NCBI GenBank assembly: GCA_033557465.1
Contig: CM066045.1
Span: forward strand, 133,321,596 to 133,385,595
Source of the DNA: Ichthyophis bannanicus
Taxonomy: Eukaryota > Chordata > Amphibia > Gymnophiona > Ichthyophiidae
DNA: 64,000 nt
Reading direction: 5' to 3'
Within the stretch, counting starts at the first letter, position 1. Every line of letters begins with the position of its first letter. Below are positions 1 through 10,140 of the stretch, one piece after another. The notes under the pieces are model-generated. The model searched no databases, was not told the DNA's origin, and saw only the letters and a program-made list of their open reading frames with translations. The translations under genes and the position numbers were made by a program.

Positions 1-2
1 CT

Positions 3-407
3 AGGATGGAGGTAACCTTTCATACTCTGGATTGTAAATGAGCTTTGGCCTTTTATCTCCAGACAACTCTGGAGCACAGAAAAGCTTCCCAACTTTTCAT
101 CACTTTTGACTCCAGTCACCTAGGACTGCCAGTATCCAAGCGAACTCTCTCCAGATGGATAGCAGATTGTATCTCCTTTGCTTACGACAGTGCAAGACTC
201 TCTCTTGAGGATCACGTCACTGCACATAATGTTCAGGCAATGGCTACCTCCATGGCAAATCTGCACTCTTTAGCGATTGATGTAATATGCAAAGCAGCAA
301 CTTGGTCCTCTGTCCATACTTTTGCTTCTCACTATTGCCTGGACAAGGACTCCCGCCGGGATGCCTCGTTTGGCCAAGCTGTTCTGCAGTATCTCTTTCA
401 GACTTAG
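3..407 (+). pseudogene. Tyrosine recombinase C-terminus of DIRS A (dead)
   Basis: The reading frame encodes the C-terminal catalytic part of a DIRS tyrosine recombinase, the enzyme thought to integrate the circular DNA intermediate. The Tyr-bearing block (HYCLDKDSRRD) is present near residue 105 of the fragment. There is a TGA at 39-41 where relatives have Arg. The second catalytic arginine of the H-x-x-R motif reads Gln (HNVQ, codon 234-236), a change compatible with CpG decay. The frame ends with LFQT and a TAG at 405-407, where relatives also end. It is a pseudogene on both counts. Confidence 0.85.
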
Positions 408-535
408 ATCAACTCCTACCCCCCGTTCTGGGTTTTGATACCAGACATCCTTGAAGGATATATGACCTACTACTTAGGCCTGTGTTCCACAGCTCATTCT
501 GAGGTCATCGCTCTGGCATCTCCAAGCTAGGGAGT
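408..535. other. 3' UTR of DIRS A
   Basis: This is a short untranslated spacer between the recombinase stop and the internal complementary region. It shows no feature beyond similarity in position to the same spacer in D, F', G, H and J. Confidence 0.5.
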
Positions 536-650
536 CCCATATGTGAAGACTACATTCCTACTTGTTCCTGGAGATAGCATAGTTACTCACTTGTAACAGG
601 TGATCTCCAGAAACAGCAGGAATTGAGTCTTCACAACCCACCCTCCTCCC
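536..650. repeat. Internal complementary region (ICR) of A
   Basis: The first half is the reverse complement of the family's left tip (compare 11873-11915). The second half is the reverse complement of A's own right tip (about 7060-7106). The two halves meet at about 577-600, so the segment is a reverse copy of the joined element ends. This layout is diagnostic of DIRS elements, in which the ICR is thought to template completion of a circular DNA. Confidence 0.8.
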
Positions 651-662
651 CTAGGAGTTGCG

Positions 663-826
663 TTTCTCCTAGGACAAGCAGGATGAAGTCAGCCACACCT
701 GGTGACGTCATCCGACGGCGCCGTGGACGGAGTGCGCTCTCTAGCCCAGAAGGGGTTAACCCTTCTGGGCGGGCCCCCCCCTCCCCCTGGCCCAACTTCT
801 GGACCGCCCCCAGCCAACCACTTTCA
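663..826. repeat. Left inverted terminal repeat of B
   Basis: This matches the reverse complement of 6700-6887 over about 160 bases, including the tract with TGACGTCATC and the GGGGTTAACCC palindrome near 750. The outermost bases (tttctcctaggacaagcagg) also appear reverse-complemented in the ICR near 6540-6570. The tip reads like a 3' splice acceptor (pyrimidine run followed by TAG|GA). It presumably also contains the promoter, but I see no clear promoter motif. Confidence 0.85.
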
Positions 827-1360
827 CTTCTTCCGCCTTGCCTTTACTCTCTCTTTTTTATTTTATTTTATTTCTTTAATTGCTAGCAATATGCCTAAGC
901 CGGGGTTTAAAATGCCCGCGGTGTTCCCGCAAGATGAACTCTTCGGATTCTCACCCTTGCTGCATCCGTTGTCTGGACATTTCCCATAATGTCGAAGATT
1001 GCTCCATCTGCGCCAAAATGTCTCCTAGAGCAAGGAAGTCGAGAAGGAACCTCCTCAACGAGCTCTTCCCTGCTACGTCGGCTCCCCGCGGCTCCTCCAT
1101 TTCTGCCTCGAGCACTCCTCCGGTTCAGGTGATTACCTCCGTCGCTGCAGCGGTCCCTCCGGCCCCAGGCGTGCCTTCCGTGGCCTCCGCCTCCTGCTAA
1201 GATGCTCCGGGACCGTCCGCTCCCTTCGGGGACCCTTCTGAACTGCTTCCTCTACCTACGGCCGCCCCGGGAGCTCCCCTGCACGTGGAGTGCATGGGGG
1301 CGGCCATCTTGGATGCCTCTTCCGGCCCTGGCCCCTCCCACCATGACACGCAGGATTGGA

Positions 1361-1497
1361 GCGACCGTCACAGGAAGAGGAGGAGGAGCTGCTCTTCGTG
1401 CCGGAGCGACCGCCACAGGAAGAGGAGGAGGAGCAGCTCTTCGTGCCGGAGCGACCGCCACAGGAAGAGGAGGAGGAGCAGCTCTTCGTGCCGGCGA
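1361..1497. repeat. 45-bp coding tandem repeat in gag B (3 copies)
   Basis: There are three near-identical 45-bp units, each encoding 15 residues rich in Arg and Ser (SDRHRKRRRSSSSCR in one frame). Because the unit is a multiple of three, expansion keeps the frame. All three forward frames and at least one reverse frame are open across it. The product resembles an RS-rich, probably disordered basic stretch. Confidence 0.85.
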
Positions 1498-2239
1498 GAC
1501 CGGCGCCGACGCAGATCCCGCTCGGTGCGGGGAGACAGATCCAGCCCGCGCCATCGCCGCAGGCATCATACAGAGACCTGCAGCATCAGCGCCGGCAGGG
1601 GAAGCCGCGATCGGCGCCATCGATCTTCAGGAAGCCACCGCTGAAGACATGGAAGCTCCTCTCCTTCCCCCAGCGCGTCTTCTAATAGGTATGCCTCCCC
1701 TGTCCTGCAGCACCTTCTGGATTTTGAACCCTCCCTACCCGGGACACCTCCTGAGGCTCCAGGGCAGGCGGCCCTGCAAATGCCTGACATCCCGGTCCAG
1801 CAAAATGATATAGTCATGGACAATGCAGACTTTAGGTCCTTCCTCTCATCTCTCTTCCATCAATGGACCAAAACCCAAGCTGCTGCTGCTCCAGAGGCAC
1901 TTGCCCGCGGCCCTACCACTGCAGCGACCAGTGGTGATCTCACCAACTCCATTCCTGGCTCCGCCGAGTCAGACAGCAGTGGTGAACGAGAGACAGCGCA
2001 AAAATGCCTGGACTCAGGGGGCAAATCCCCCGAGCCTTCAGCCCCAGCAGCAGACTTGGGGACCTCAAACGAACCTCCGTCTTCCAGTCCGGAGGATCTC
2101 TCTTACTACAAATTCCTCAAGAAGATGGCTAACACCTTAAGCCTGCCCAGCTCCAGTGACACTCCTGACCAACGCCCGGAGACTCAGGCGGCGCGTAAGT
2201 TCCTCGAAGCACCCAAGTCCCCAGCTACCATACCCAGCT

Positions 2240-2476
2240 ACCAAAACACTGTAATCATACCTAATATGTAATACAACCGATTTGTACATAGTTTCCTAAG
2301 TTTGCTATAAACTTGAATGTAAATAGTTCCCCAAGTTCTCCTCCATGTTAACTCCCCGTTTTATGTAAACGACGGCCAATGTATCTGGTCAAGTGTTCTA
2401 TTGTTTTGATGTAAACCGCGCTGATGACAAATAGCGCGGTATATAAGAAATGTTAAATAAATAAAAATAAAAAACC
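2240..2476 (+). mobile_element. 5'-truncated LINE tail inside gag B
   Basis: About 235 bases of non-coding sequence interrupt the gag reading frame. They end in an AT-rich tail (ttaaataaataaaaataaaa), preceded by a GCGCGG-type stem and a TATATAAG block similar to tails of L2-like LINEs. Gag homology stops before it and resumes with the CENLIALW block after it. The exact target duplication could not be fixed. Family assignment is tentative. Confidence 0.6.
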
Positions 2477-3239
2477 TGTCTACCCATTGCTGTGTGAAAA
2501 CCTCATCGCTCTTTGGAAAAACCCCTCATCGGGGCCCGCGGTATCTCGGAAACTGGACACCAAGTACCAGGTACAGGCCACCCCAGGGTTTGACAGGTCA
2601 CAGCTTCCCCACCACTCCATTGTGGTGGAATCAGTGCTCAAAAGGACAAAGTCCACGCATACCAACGTCAACTGCCCCCCGGGAAAAGACCTCAAGCTGC
2701 TAGACGATACGGCAAAAAGGTCTTTCAAGGGGCCATGCTATGTGCCAGGATTTCCGCACACCAACTGCAGCAGGCCCTCTATCAAGATGTCCTTCTAGAA
2801 AAGCTAAAAGCAGCCCCCACTTCCACCCAGGAGACGCAGCCAATTTCAGCCGACACTATCCGCGACCTGCAAGAGTGCACAAAGCACCAAGTGCGGGCAG
2901 CCTTTGACGCAGCAGCCCGCACAGCCGCTTCCTCCATCTCTGCCCGCCGCCTAGCATGGCTAAGAGCCTCAGGGCTGCGGGAGGACACACATGACCGCAT
3001 CGCCGACGCACCCTGTACAGGAGATTCCCTCTTCGGGGACAACGTCAATGACACTGTCAACGCGCTGAAAGACCGCTGCTCGACACTGAAAACGCTAGCG
3101 GATGAGGGCATAGAGCGCCCCAGTCGAAAGAGCTCTTACCATCACAAGCCCTACTCCTTTAACTCATCCAGGCGTCAGTACAGCTCATACCAGAGATGGC
3201 AACCGCATTACAAGTCCCAACAACCGCAGCAGACCTACC

Positions 3240-5212
3240 GACAGAAACCTCGCCAGCGAGAGGGGAAACAGCAGAAGGCCTCCCAGGCAGGCAACGCCAA
3301 AGCCAATCAGGCTTTTTGACAACCAGCCCTCGGCCAACCCTCCCACCGGGGGTCGCTTGGCCGTGTTCCTGCACGCCTGGCAGTATCTCTTCAGACAGGT
3401 GCTGTCGATCATCAAGGACAGATACCGGTTGAAATTCCTGTCTCCCCCAGTGCAGTTCGGGATTCCGCACGACAAGTCGTCGGGCCCCTCCCTCAGCACC
3501 CTCGCGAAGGAGATCCAGGCCCTTCTTTCCTCCCATGCCATCGAGCCCGTACCAGCAGCAGAGCGGAACTCTGGCTTTTACTCAAGGTACTTCCTGGTCC
3601 CCAAGAAATCAGGAGGCGTGCACCCCATCCTCGATCTCCGGGCGCTCAACAACTTCATTGCCAAGGAGAAGTTCAGGATGCACTCTCTCGGATCCATCCT
3701 TCCTCTCATCCAGTCTGGCGAGTGGCTCACATCCTTGGACTTACTGGAGGCCTACACACACATTCCGATACACCCGGACTACAGGCAGTACCTGCGGTTT
3801 CGGGCCATGGGGAGACACTTCCAATACAAGGTCCTCCCGTTCGGCTTGTCCCCCACTCCACGGGTGTTCACAAAGTGCGTAGCCATTCCAGCAGCGCATC
3901 TCCGCAAACAGGGAATCTGCCTCTTCCCCTACCTGGACGATTGGCTCATCTCAGCCCCCACCTTCGAGGAAGCAGAGAGGGCAACAGACGCAACTATCGC
4001 CTTACTGTCGGCCCTGGGTTTCTTGATCAACTACCCAAAGTCTCGCCTGCGCCCCTCCCAGCGCCTAGAATTCATCGGGGTTCTCATAGACACCACCACC
4101 TCGAAGGCCTTCCTGCCCCAACAGCGGAGGAGGTCCATCTTAGAGCTGGTACGCCACATGCAAGCAAACAAGAAGCCCACCGCCTGGAGCCTCCTGCGTC
4201 TTCTGGGCCACACGGCAGCCGCCAGCCAGACAGTTCCTCTGGCAAAGCTCCATATGCACCACCTCCAATGGCATCTGCGAGCCCACTGGTCACAACATTC
4301 ACAGCCCTTGAGCTCAACCATTCCGATGACCGCAGCTGTCCTCAGTTCCCTCCGGTGGTGGGCCGACAAACACAACCTCTCATGGGGCAAACCCCTTTCC
4401 CAGCCCCCGCACCAACTGACCATCACCACAGACGCCTCCCCCGTGGGCTGGGGAGCGCATTGCCTGCATTTCCGGACACAAGGTGCTTGGTCGGAGCAGG
4501 AGAAACGGTGCCACATCAACCTGCTAGAGCTCAGAGCCATTCGCTACACCCTGAACGCTTTTCAGAATCTAATCAGCTCCAAAGTCACGCTAATCCAGAC
4601 AGACAATCAAGTAGCTATGTTCTACGTGAACAAACAAGGGGGACAGGCTCCTGGACCCTCTGCAGAGAGGCTCTCCTGATCTGGGCCTTCGCTGTCTCCA
4701 AGCACTGCCTGCTCCAGGCCTCATATCTACCGGGCGTCGAGAACATCCTGGCGGACAAACTCAGCCGTCATCTGAACCCCCACGAATGGTCCCTCAATCC
4801 GACAATTGCCTTGTCAATCTTCAAGGAATGGGGCCACCCACAGATCGACTTCTTCGCAACGTAGCAGAACACCAAGTGCAAGACCTTCTGCTCCAAACAC
4901 CCCTCTCGGTTCAGCCACTCAGCGGATGCATTCGACGAGTCATGGGGGGAATGGTCACTGGTGTATGCCTTCCCCCCTATTCCACTGATCTCCATGACGA
5001 TCCAACGCATCATCTCCGAGAAGGCGCAGGCCATCCTGGTAGCTCCTTACTGGCCCCGCCAGGGGTGGTTCCCGCTCCTTGGACGCCTAGCGCTCCACCC
5101 TCCACGGCGACTCCCGCTAGTTCCCGACCTGCTCGCCCAAGGGGACGGCCACACTCTTCACCCCAATCTGCAGACCCTGGCCTTGACAGCCTGGCGGTTG
5201 AGCGGGTAACCT
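3240..5212 (+). pseudogene. Pol (RT-RNase H-C-terminal domain) of DIRS B
   Basis: This encodes the replication polyprotein. The RT has GFYSRYFLVPKKSGG near 3575, an ILDLR block, and catalytic YLDDW at 3930-3944. RNase H follows, with TTDAS near 4425, NLLELRA near 4520 and the TDNQVAMFYVN block near 4600. The last part (IDFFAT ... YAFPPIPLI ... APYWPRQGWFP) lies where DIRS elements carry a methyltransferase-like domain. Pol is in the +1 frame relative to gag and overlaps it by at least 80 bases. A five-G run at 4638-4642 has lost one base, and a TAG lies at 4862-4864. Confidence 0.85.
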
Positions 5213-6265
5213 TGTCACCCCTTTGTCTCCCGCAAGAAGTGGAGGAGGTGGTGCTCGCGGCATGCCGCCCCGCGACTAGAAAATTGTACGGACTCAAGTG
5301 GCGTCGTTTTACCTCCTGGTACTCTTCTCAAGGCCTGGATCCCTTCTCTTCTCCAGTACCCAGGATACTGCAATACCTCGCCTCCCTATCTCGACAGGGC
5401 CTACAGCCTCAGTCCATTCGGGTTCACCTGGCAGCCATATCGGCTCTTCATGACGGCCCTGGGAAGGACTCGATCTCTCGACTTCCCATTGTAACCCGCT
5501 TCATGAAAGGCCTAGCGAACCTGCATCCACCGGTCAAGGAACTTGTACCGCACTGGACCTCAATGCTTTCCTCAATCAACTTACATTGCCTCCCTTCGAG
5601 CCCATGCTGTCAACAGAAGCGAAGTTCCTATCCTGGAAAACCTTGTTCCTCGTGGCCATCACCTCAGCCAGGCACATCAGCGAGCTCCAAGCCCTGGTGG
5701 AACATCCACCATACACACAGATCTCCAACGACCGGGCCTCCCTTCGAACGCACCCCAAGTTCGTTCCGAAGGTGGCCTCGGCCTTTCACATCAACCAAAC
5801 AATCGAGCTCCCTTCCTTCTTCCCGGAGCCACACTCCTCGCCGGAGGAAGAGAGATTGCACACGCTGGACTGTGTCAGGGCACTGCGCCTTTATCTACTG
5901 AGGACCAATGCTCATCGAAGTGGCACTCAACTCTTTGTCTCATATGACCAGAACAAACCCGGGCGCCCTGTGACCAAGCGCACCCTCTCTCTCTGGATTT
6001 CCTCGTGCATCGCCTTCTGTCTTGACCAGTCCGGCGCTACGCACGCGCCATCAGTCAACGCCCATCAGCTGAGAGCACTGGCCGCCACAATGGCCAATCT
6101 ACGCTCGGTTCCGATAACCGACATCTGTAAGGCTGCCACCTGGTCTTCCTTGCAAACTTTTCAAAAGCACTACTGCCTCGACCTGCAATCCGATCAGACC
6201 TTCGGACAGGCAGTCCTGACGGCGGCGTCCCACTGTCACATGAGCCTCTTTATTGTTTGCACATG
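5170..6265 (+). pseudogene. Tyrosine recombinase of DIRS B
   Basis: This is an integrase-like tyrosine recombinase that starts in the frame -1 to the end of pol and overlaps it. The N-terminal SAM-like part (VEEVVLAACRPATRK, LKWRRF) is followed by the catalytic domain. A one-base loss near 5553 breaks the frame. The first catalytic arginine position (R before ISEL) reads His (codon 5673-5675). The H-x-x-R motif (HQLR) and the Tyr (KHYCLD) are retained. The protein ends in a tail unlike the other copies, with TGA at 6263-6265. Confidence 0.85.
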
Positions 6266-6440
6266 AACCCTTGCATATGATGTTTGATGGTTTTCTCGTG
6301 ATATTTTGCACATGGTATTTTGCACTTGTTTGCACACGTTATTTGACACTTTGCACATGATGTTTTGTACTCTATGCTGCGCACGCTGTGTCGCTCATAA
6401 TAGTTACCTTGTTTAACGTGTTTGTAGTTTTTGCTTCACA

Positions 6441-6446
6441 ATAAAA
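6441..6446 (+). terminator. Polyadenylation signal AATAAA of B
   Basis: An AATAAA hexamer sits in the 3' UTR of B, between the recombinase stop and the ICR, followed by a GT-rich stretch. This is the expected place for the end of the DIRS transcript. Confidence 0.55.
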
Positions 6447-6518
6447 ACCCTGTTCTTCAAACACGTGTCCTCCTGTATTCGAGATGGGCCCCTTCTACCT
6501 CAGCCCTTCTCGGCTAGG

Positions 6519-6640
6519 GAGGCACCAGGTGTGGCTGACTTCATCCTGCTTGTCCTAGGAGAAATCGAGGTTACTTACCTGTAATGGGAGTTCTCCGTGG
6601 ACAGCAGGATAAGTCAGCCACACGCTCCCACCCGTCCTCC
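6519..6640. repeat. ICR of B
   Basis: Bases 6530-6569 are the reverse complement of the left tip (663-700). Bases 6570-6625 are the reverse complement of the right tip (6820-6887). The join, aggagaaatcgaggttactt, is a reverse copy of the circle junction. It shows that B's own two ends, not another copy's, templated the region. Confidence 0.85.
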
Positions 6641-6699
6641 CCTCCAGGGGCCCATTCCCTGGCCTACCTACGCCCCAGCGCGTGCTGGCTCAGCTTGGA

Positions 6700-6887
6700 A
6701 CATAGTGGTTGGCTGGGGGCAGTCCAGGGGTTGGGCCAGGGGGAGGGGGGGCCCGCCCAGAAGGGTTAACCCCTTCTGGGCTAGAGAGAGTACTCCATCC
6801 ACGGCGCCTTCTGATGACGTCACCAGGTGTGGCTGACTTATCCTGCTGTCCACAGAGAACTCCCGTTACATGTAAGTAACCTCGATT
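6700..6887. repeat. Right inverted terminal repeat of B
   Basis: This is the reverse-complement partner of 663-826. It carries a one-base asymmetry (ACAGCAGG against ACAAGCAGG at the left tip) and ends with a donor-like catGTAAGTaacctcga. Confidence 0.85.
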
Positions 6888-7106
6888 TATCCTCCTCTTT
6901 CTCTCCTGTTATCTCAGCTACAAACTCAACTGAGGAGGGAGAACTGGAAAGGTGGGAAGGCAGCTACGCAGGTGCAGTGGGATGCTCCCAACAATTTTCC
7001 TAATGGACACTGGGGAGTGGGCTCTGTCGGTACCAATGTCACCCATATGTGAAGACTCAATTCCTGCTGTTCCCGGAGATCACCTGTTACAGGTGAATAA
7101 CTACGC
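6888..7106 (+). mobile_element. DIRS A, right end (continues after B)
   Basis: The sequence resumes A's right terminal repeat: a TTTCTCTCCTGTTATCTC stretch, the inverted repeat with CGGTACCAATG, and the tip cacctgttacaGGTGAATaact. It aligns with D at about 17275-17504. This confirms that B split A. Confidence 0.85.
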
Positions 7107-7696
7107 TTTCTGTGTGTTATCCAGCCAGTTTGTGACATAAAGTGAATGAGAATACTTTGTATGCTTTTCTGTAAGTTTTTAGCGCTGAAATTAGGGGTGA
7201 TGATGGCGGTAGAAAAGCGGCAGGCATTACATTGTTGCCATTAAGCCTGTTAGTTGATCCTCTACAGCGTTTGTGAATTAAATGTTATCTGCAACATACC
7301 CACATTGAAGCATTTGTGGTGGGCCATTTCATATATTCCAGTAATAATAGGTGCATATGGACGTATTTGTAATGCTTGTAAACGCCAATCCTTCCCCTGC
7401 TCCACTTGCTCTAACCCTAGGAATGCCTATGCTTATATTGTGTAAAAATATATGCCAAGTGCCTGCTGTGTAGGTGTGTATATCCTCCAGACAATTTTAC
7501 AAGAGCACACCTAAGCACATAAACACTGTTGCAAACATTCAAGGCCCTTATAAAATTACTTAGGTGCGCAAATTATTTCCTCCAACTTAATTCCACTACC
7601 TGCCCGTCCAGTTCTTAAGGGGCTCAATGTAGTTTCTGAACAGGTAGGGGTTTTCATTAAGGCAAATCTAGATGTTCCACTCTAGTTAGACACTTA
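7107..7696. other. Unassigned AT-rich spacer
   Basis: I see no gene or recognisable repeat in this stretch. It is the flank of DIRS A on one side and ends at the TTA target duplication of a MITE. Confidence 0.4.
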
Positions 7697-8148
7697 GGGC
7701 CCGATTTTCGAAGGCCTTTACATGGGTAACTTCCCTAATTACCTGTGTAAAAGCCTTATCCGGGATTTTTGAAGGGCACCTACACGGGTAGTACCCTTCG
7801 AAAATCCTAGATATGTCCATTAGCATCGGGACGTGTTGGGGCAGAGCAGAGGTGGGCCATGGCACTACCTGGGTAACACCGATCTTCGATGCTACACAGT
7901 TAGTGCTCTGCACCTTAAATATAGGTGTGGGAAACCTTGCCTTTCTTTAAGGGTCTAGGGCTAATCGTGCACATCGAAAATCGGTGCTACACAGGTAGCT
8001 TCTGCAGCTACCTGGCTGTGTGGCGACACCCGGATTTTCGATGTCAGGGCTGCATATGACCCTGGCATGGAAAATCTGGGCTAGGCGGAAGGTTGGCAGG
8101 CTGTGTGCCGACGCGCCGCATAGTACTGCCCAGCTCAAAATCGGGCCC
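7697..8148. mobile_element. Harbinger-like MITE (452 bp, TTA duplication)
   Basis: The ends are inverted repeats (GGGCCCGATTTT at the left, AAAATCGGGCCC at the right), flanked on both sides by TTA (7694-7696 and 8149-8151). A 3-bp TTA/TAA duplication is typical of PIF/Harbinger transposons. The interior has several further inverted copies of a CGAAAATCGG-like motif and no credible coding frame. Assignment rests on end structure only. Confidence 0.65.
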
Positions 8149-8151
8149 TTA

Positions 8152-8794
8152 GATCTTTTGAATAATTTTGTCTTAGTGTTTAATATATGTAGCTCCCCCT
8201 TGGGTGCGCTTCTGGGTTCGGGACAGGCCTGGCTGGAGTCTCCTCAAGGGCATGCTCCATTGGCCCTTGTCATTTTGGTGCCTGGTGCCTCCACCTGGGG
8301 AAGAAAGGTGTTAGCGGCCAGGATTTCCCTCCTTTCGCCTTAAGAAATCTCTCAAAAAAACACTGCTGTGACCTGGGCTGGCTTAAATAGTATTTATAAC
8401 TTATTTACAAAACATATATATCAAGTATTGTGATAAAGTAATGCAGTATGTACAACCCGCATTATGATAAGTGGTTCAAGCAGGTAAGGTGAAATAGCAA
8501 TACAGAATAAGAGATAAGGCAGTTCAAACAACCAACTATAACTTTATACGTAATGACTTAAGTAAGCCTTTTAAAGATTATAGATTTAACCTTATTAACC
8601 TGTCTCCTAACTTCCCTCCCTTTCCCTTTGCCCACCAGCCCCAAGTCTCACCCACTGCTGAAGCTCTGGACCGGTGACTGCTTGTGAAGAAGATTTTGTA
8701 GTTCTGTCCAGTCACTGAGGCTGTAGCCTTGACTCTGCATCCTCCAAGCTCTCCTCCAATCAGGAGAGGGTTTTGCACTCCTGCCCAATCAGGA
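8152..8794. other. Unassigned sequence before minisatellite
   Basis: No gene is recognised. An AT-rich block at 8385-8420 reads as a possible polyadenylation region on the minus strand. The segment from 8268 may belong to a minus-strand LTR-like element running to 10551 (see findings). Confidence 0.3.
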
Positions 8795-10140
8795 ACAACT
8801 ATTGCAGCTCTCTCTTGAGCTGATCTGCTGCTGGACTGCCCCTGGGCCTTGTGGCCCCTAGTCCGGAATAGACTATCTACTGCTGCAGCTCTCCCTTGAG
8901 CTGATCTGCCACTGGACCTCCCTGGGTCTTGTGTCTCCTAGTCTGGAATGGACTCTGCCGCTGTAGCTTTCTCTGGACCTGATTCTGCCACTGCAGCTCT
9001 CTCTTGAGCTGATCTGCCGCTGGACTTCCCTGGGTCTTGTAGCTCTTAGTCTGTAATGGACATTCTAGAGCTGATTCTCCGCTGCAGCTCTCCCCCTGGA
9101 GCTGAACTTCCCTCTGTCTTGTGGCTCCTAGTCCGGAATGGACTCTCTGGAGTTGATTCTCCGCTGCAGCTCTCCCCCTGGAGCTGATTCTCCAACTGCA
9201 GCTCTCCCTTGAGCTGATCTGCTGCTGGATCTCCCTGGGTCTTGTGTCTCCTAGTTCGGAATGGAGTATCTGGAGCTGATTCTCTGCTGCAGCTCTCCCC
9301 CTGGAGCTGATTGTCCAACCACAGCTCTCCCTTGAGCTTATCTGCTGCTGGACCTCCCTGGGTCTTGTGTCTCCTAGTCTGGAATGGACTCTGCCGCTGT
9401 AGCTTTCTCTGGACCTGATTCTGCCACCGCAGCTCTCTCTTGAGCTGATCTGCCGCTGGACTTCCCTGGGTCTTGTAGCTCTTAGTCTGTAATGGACATT
9501 CTAGAGCTGATTCTCCGCTGCAGCTCTCCCCCTGGAGCTGAACTTCCCTCTGTCTTGTGGCTCCTAGTCCGGAATGGACTCTCTGGAGTTGATTCTCCGC
9601 TGCAGCTCTCCCCCTGGAGCTGATTCTCCAACCGCAGCTCTCCCTTGAGCTGATCTGCTGCTGGATCTCCCTGGGTCTTGTGTCTCCTAGTTCGGAATGG
9701 AGTATCTGGAGCTGATTCTCTGCTGCAGCTCTCCCCCTGGAGCTGATTGTCCAACCACAGCTCTCCCTTGAGCTTATCTGCTGCTGGACCTCCCTGGGTC
9801 TTGTAGCTCCTAGTCTGGAATGGACTCTCTGAAGCCGATTCTCCACTGCAGCTTTCCCCCTGGAGCTAATTATCCAATCGCAGCTCTCCCTTGAGCTGAT
9901 CCGCCACTGGACTCCCAAGCCTGGATTAGGCTCTCCAGAGTCTCTCCGCTGCCATGAGCCTAAGATCCACCGCTGGACTCCCAAGCTTGGATTAGGCTAT
10001 CCAGAGTGTCTCCGCTGCCATCCCTCTCTCCACTGCCATCCTAAGCCTGGATTAGGTTCTCCAGAATCTCTCTGCTGCCCCCTCTCTCCGCTGCCATCCC
10101 AAGCCTGGATTAGACTTTCCAGAGTCTCTCCGCTGCCAGC
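8795..10140. repeat. Minisatellite with 436-bp higher-order period
   Basis: This is a tandem array of diverged monomers of roughly 100-120 bases built around CTGCAGCTCTCCC, GAGCTGATCTGC and CTCCCTGGGTCTTG. Larger blocks repeat exactly 436 bases apart: the CTGCCGCTGTAGC block at 8955 and 9391, and the TTCGGAATGGAGTATC block at 9255 and 9691. So monomers amplified first and a multi-monomer block duplicated later. On the minus strand 9046-9984 is open (312 codons), with repeated SSRGRAAAENQLQ-like residues. I treat this as a by-product of repeat length, not a gene. Confidence 0.85.

Larger units (their letters stand above)
1..662 (+). mobile_element. DIRS retrotransposon A, 3' part (split by B)
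   Basis: This is the 3' portion of a DIRS-type element whose 5' part lies before the window. It contains the end of the tyrosine recombinase, a short 3' UTR and the internal complementary region. It breaks off at about 662, where element B begins, and its last 220 bases resume at 6888. The ends match those of D (11873-17504), so A and D belong to one subfamily, marked by the CGGTACCGAC-type sequence in the terminal repeat. Insertion of B into A's 3' region makes A the older of the two. Confidence 0.85.
891..3319 (+). pseudogene. Gag-like ORF1 of DIRS B
   Basis: This is a putative nucleocapsid-type protein. Near the N-terminus it has a Cys/His cluster (CPRC...SHPCCIRC...CSIC) at about 935-1015, matching the cluster in D, G, H and M. 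It is followed by a Ser/Pro/Arg-rich linker with a 45-bp repeat, then a conserved C-terminal region (LPHHSIVVES, and a GKKVFQ-type block near 2710) and a basic Gln-rich tail. The ATG at 891 is out of frame with the cluster by one base. Another frame change lies near 2704. A LINE tail interrupts it at 2240-2476. It ends GNAKANQAF with TGA at 3317-3319. Confidence 0.75.
663..6887 (+). mobile_element. DIRS retrotransposon B, complete, nested in A
   Basis: This is a full-length DIRS element of about 6.2 kb with left repeat, gag, pol, YR, ICR and right inverted repeat. It sits in the 3' region of A: removing it joins A's sequence before 662 to A's sequence from 6888, matching D. I see no target-site duplication, as expected for recombinase-mediated insertion. 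It differs clearly from the other copies in terminal repeat and codon choice (GC-rich), so it is a separate subfamily. Damage is light: a few one-base indels and one TAG. Confidence 0.9.

Noticed and set aside
9046..9984. 312-codon minus-strand frame as a host gene
   Set aside because: It lies wholly in a tandem array, has no domain and repeats with the DNA units. Recorded under the minisatellite instead.
8795..10140. CRISPR-like array
   Set aside because: Units are long, diverged and contiguous, with no unique spacers, and the sequence is vertebrate. It is a minisatellite.
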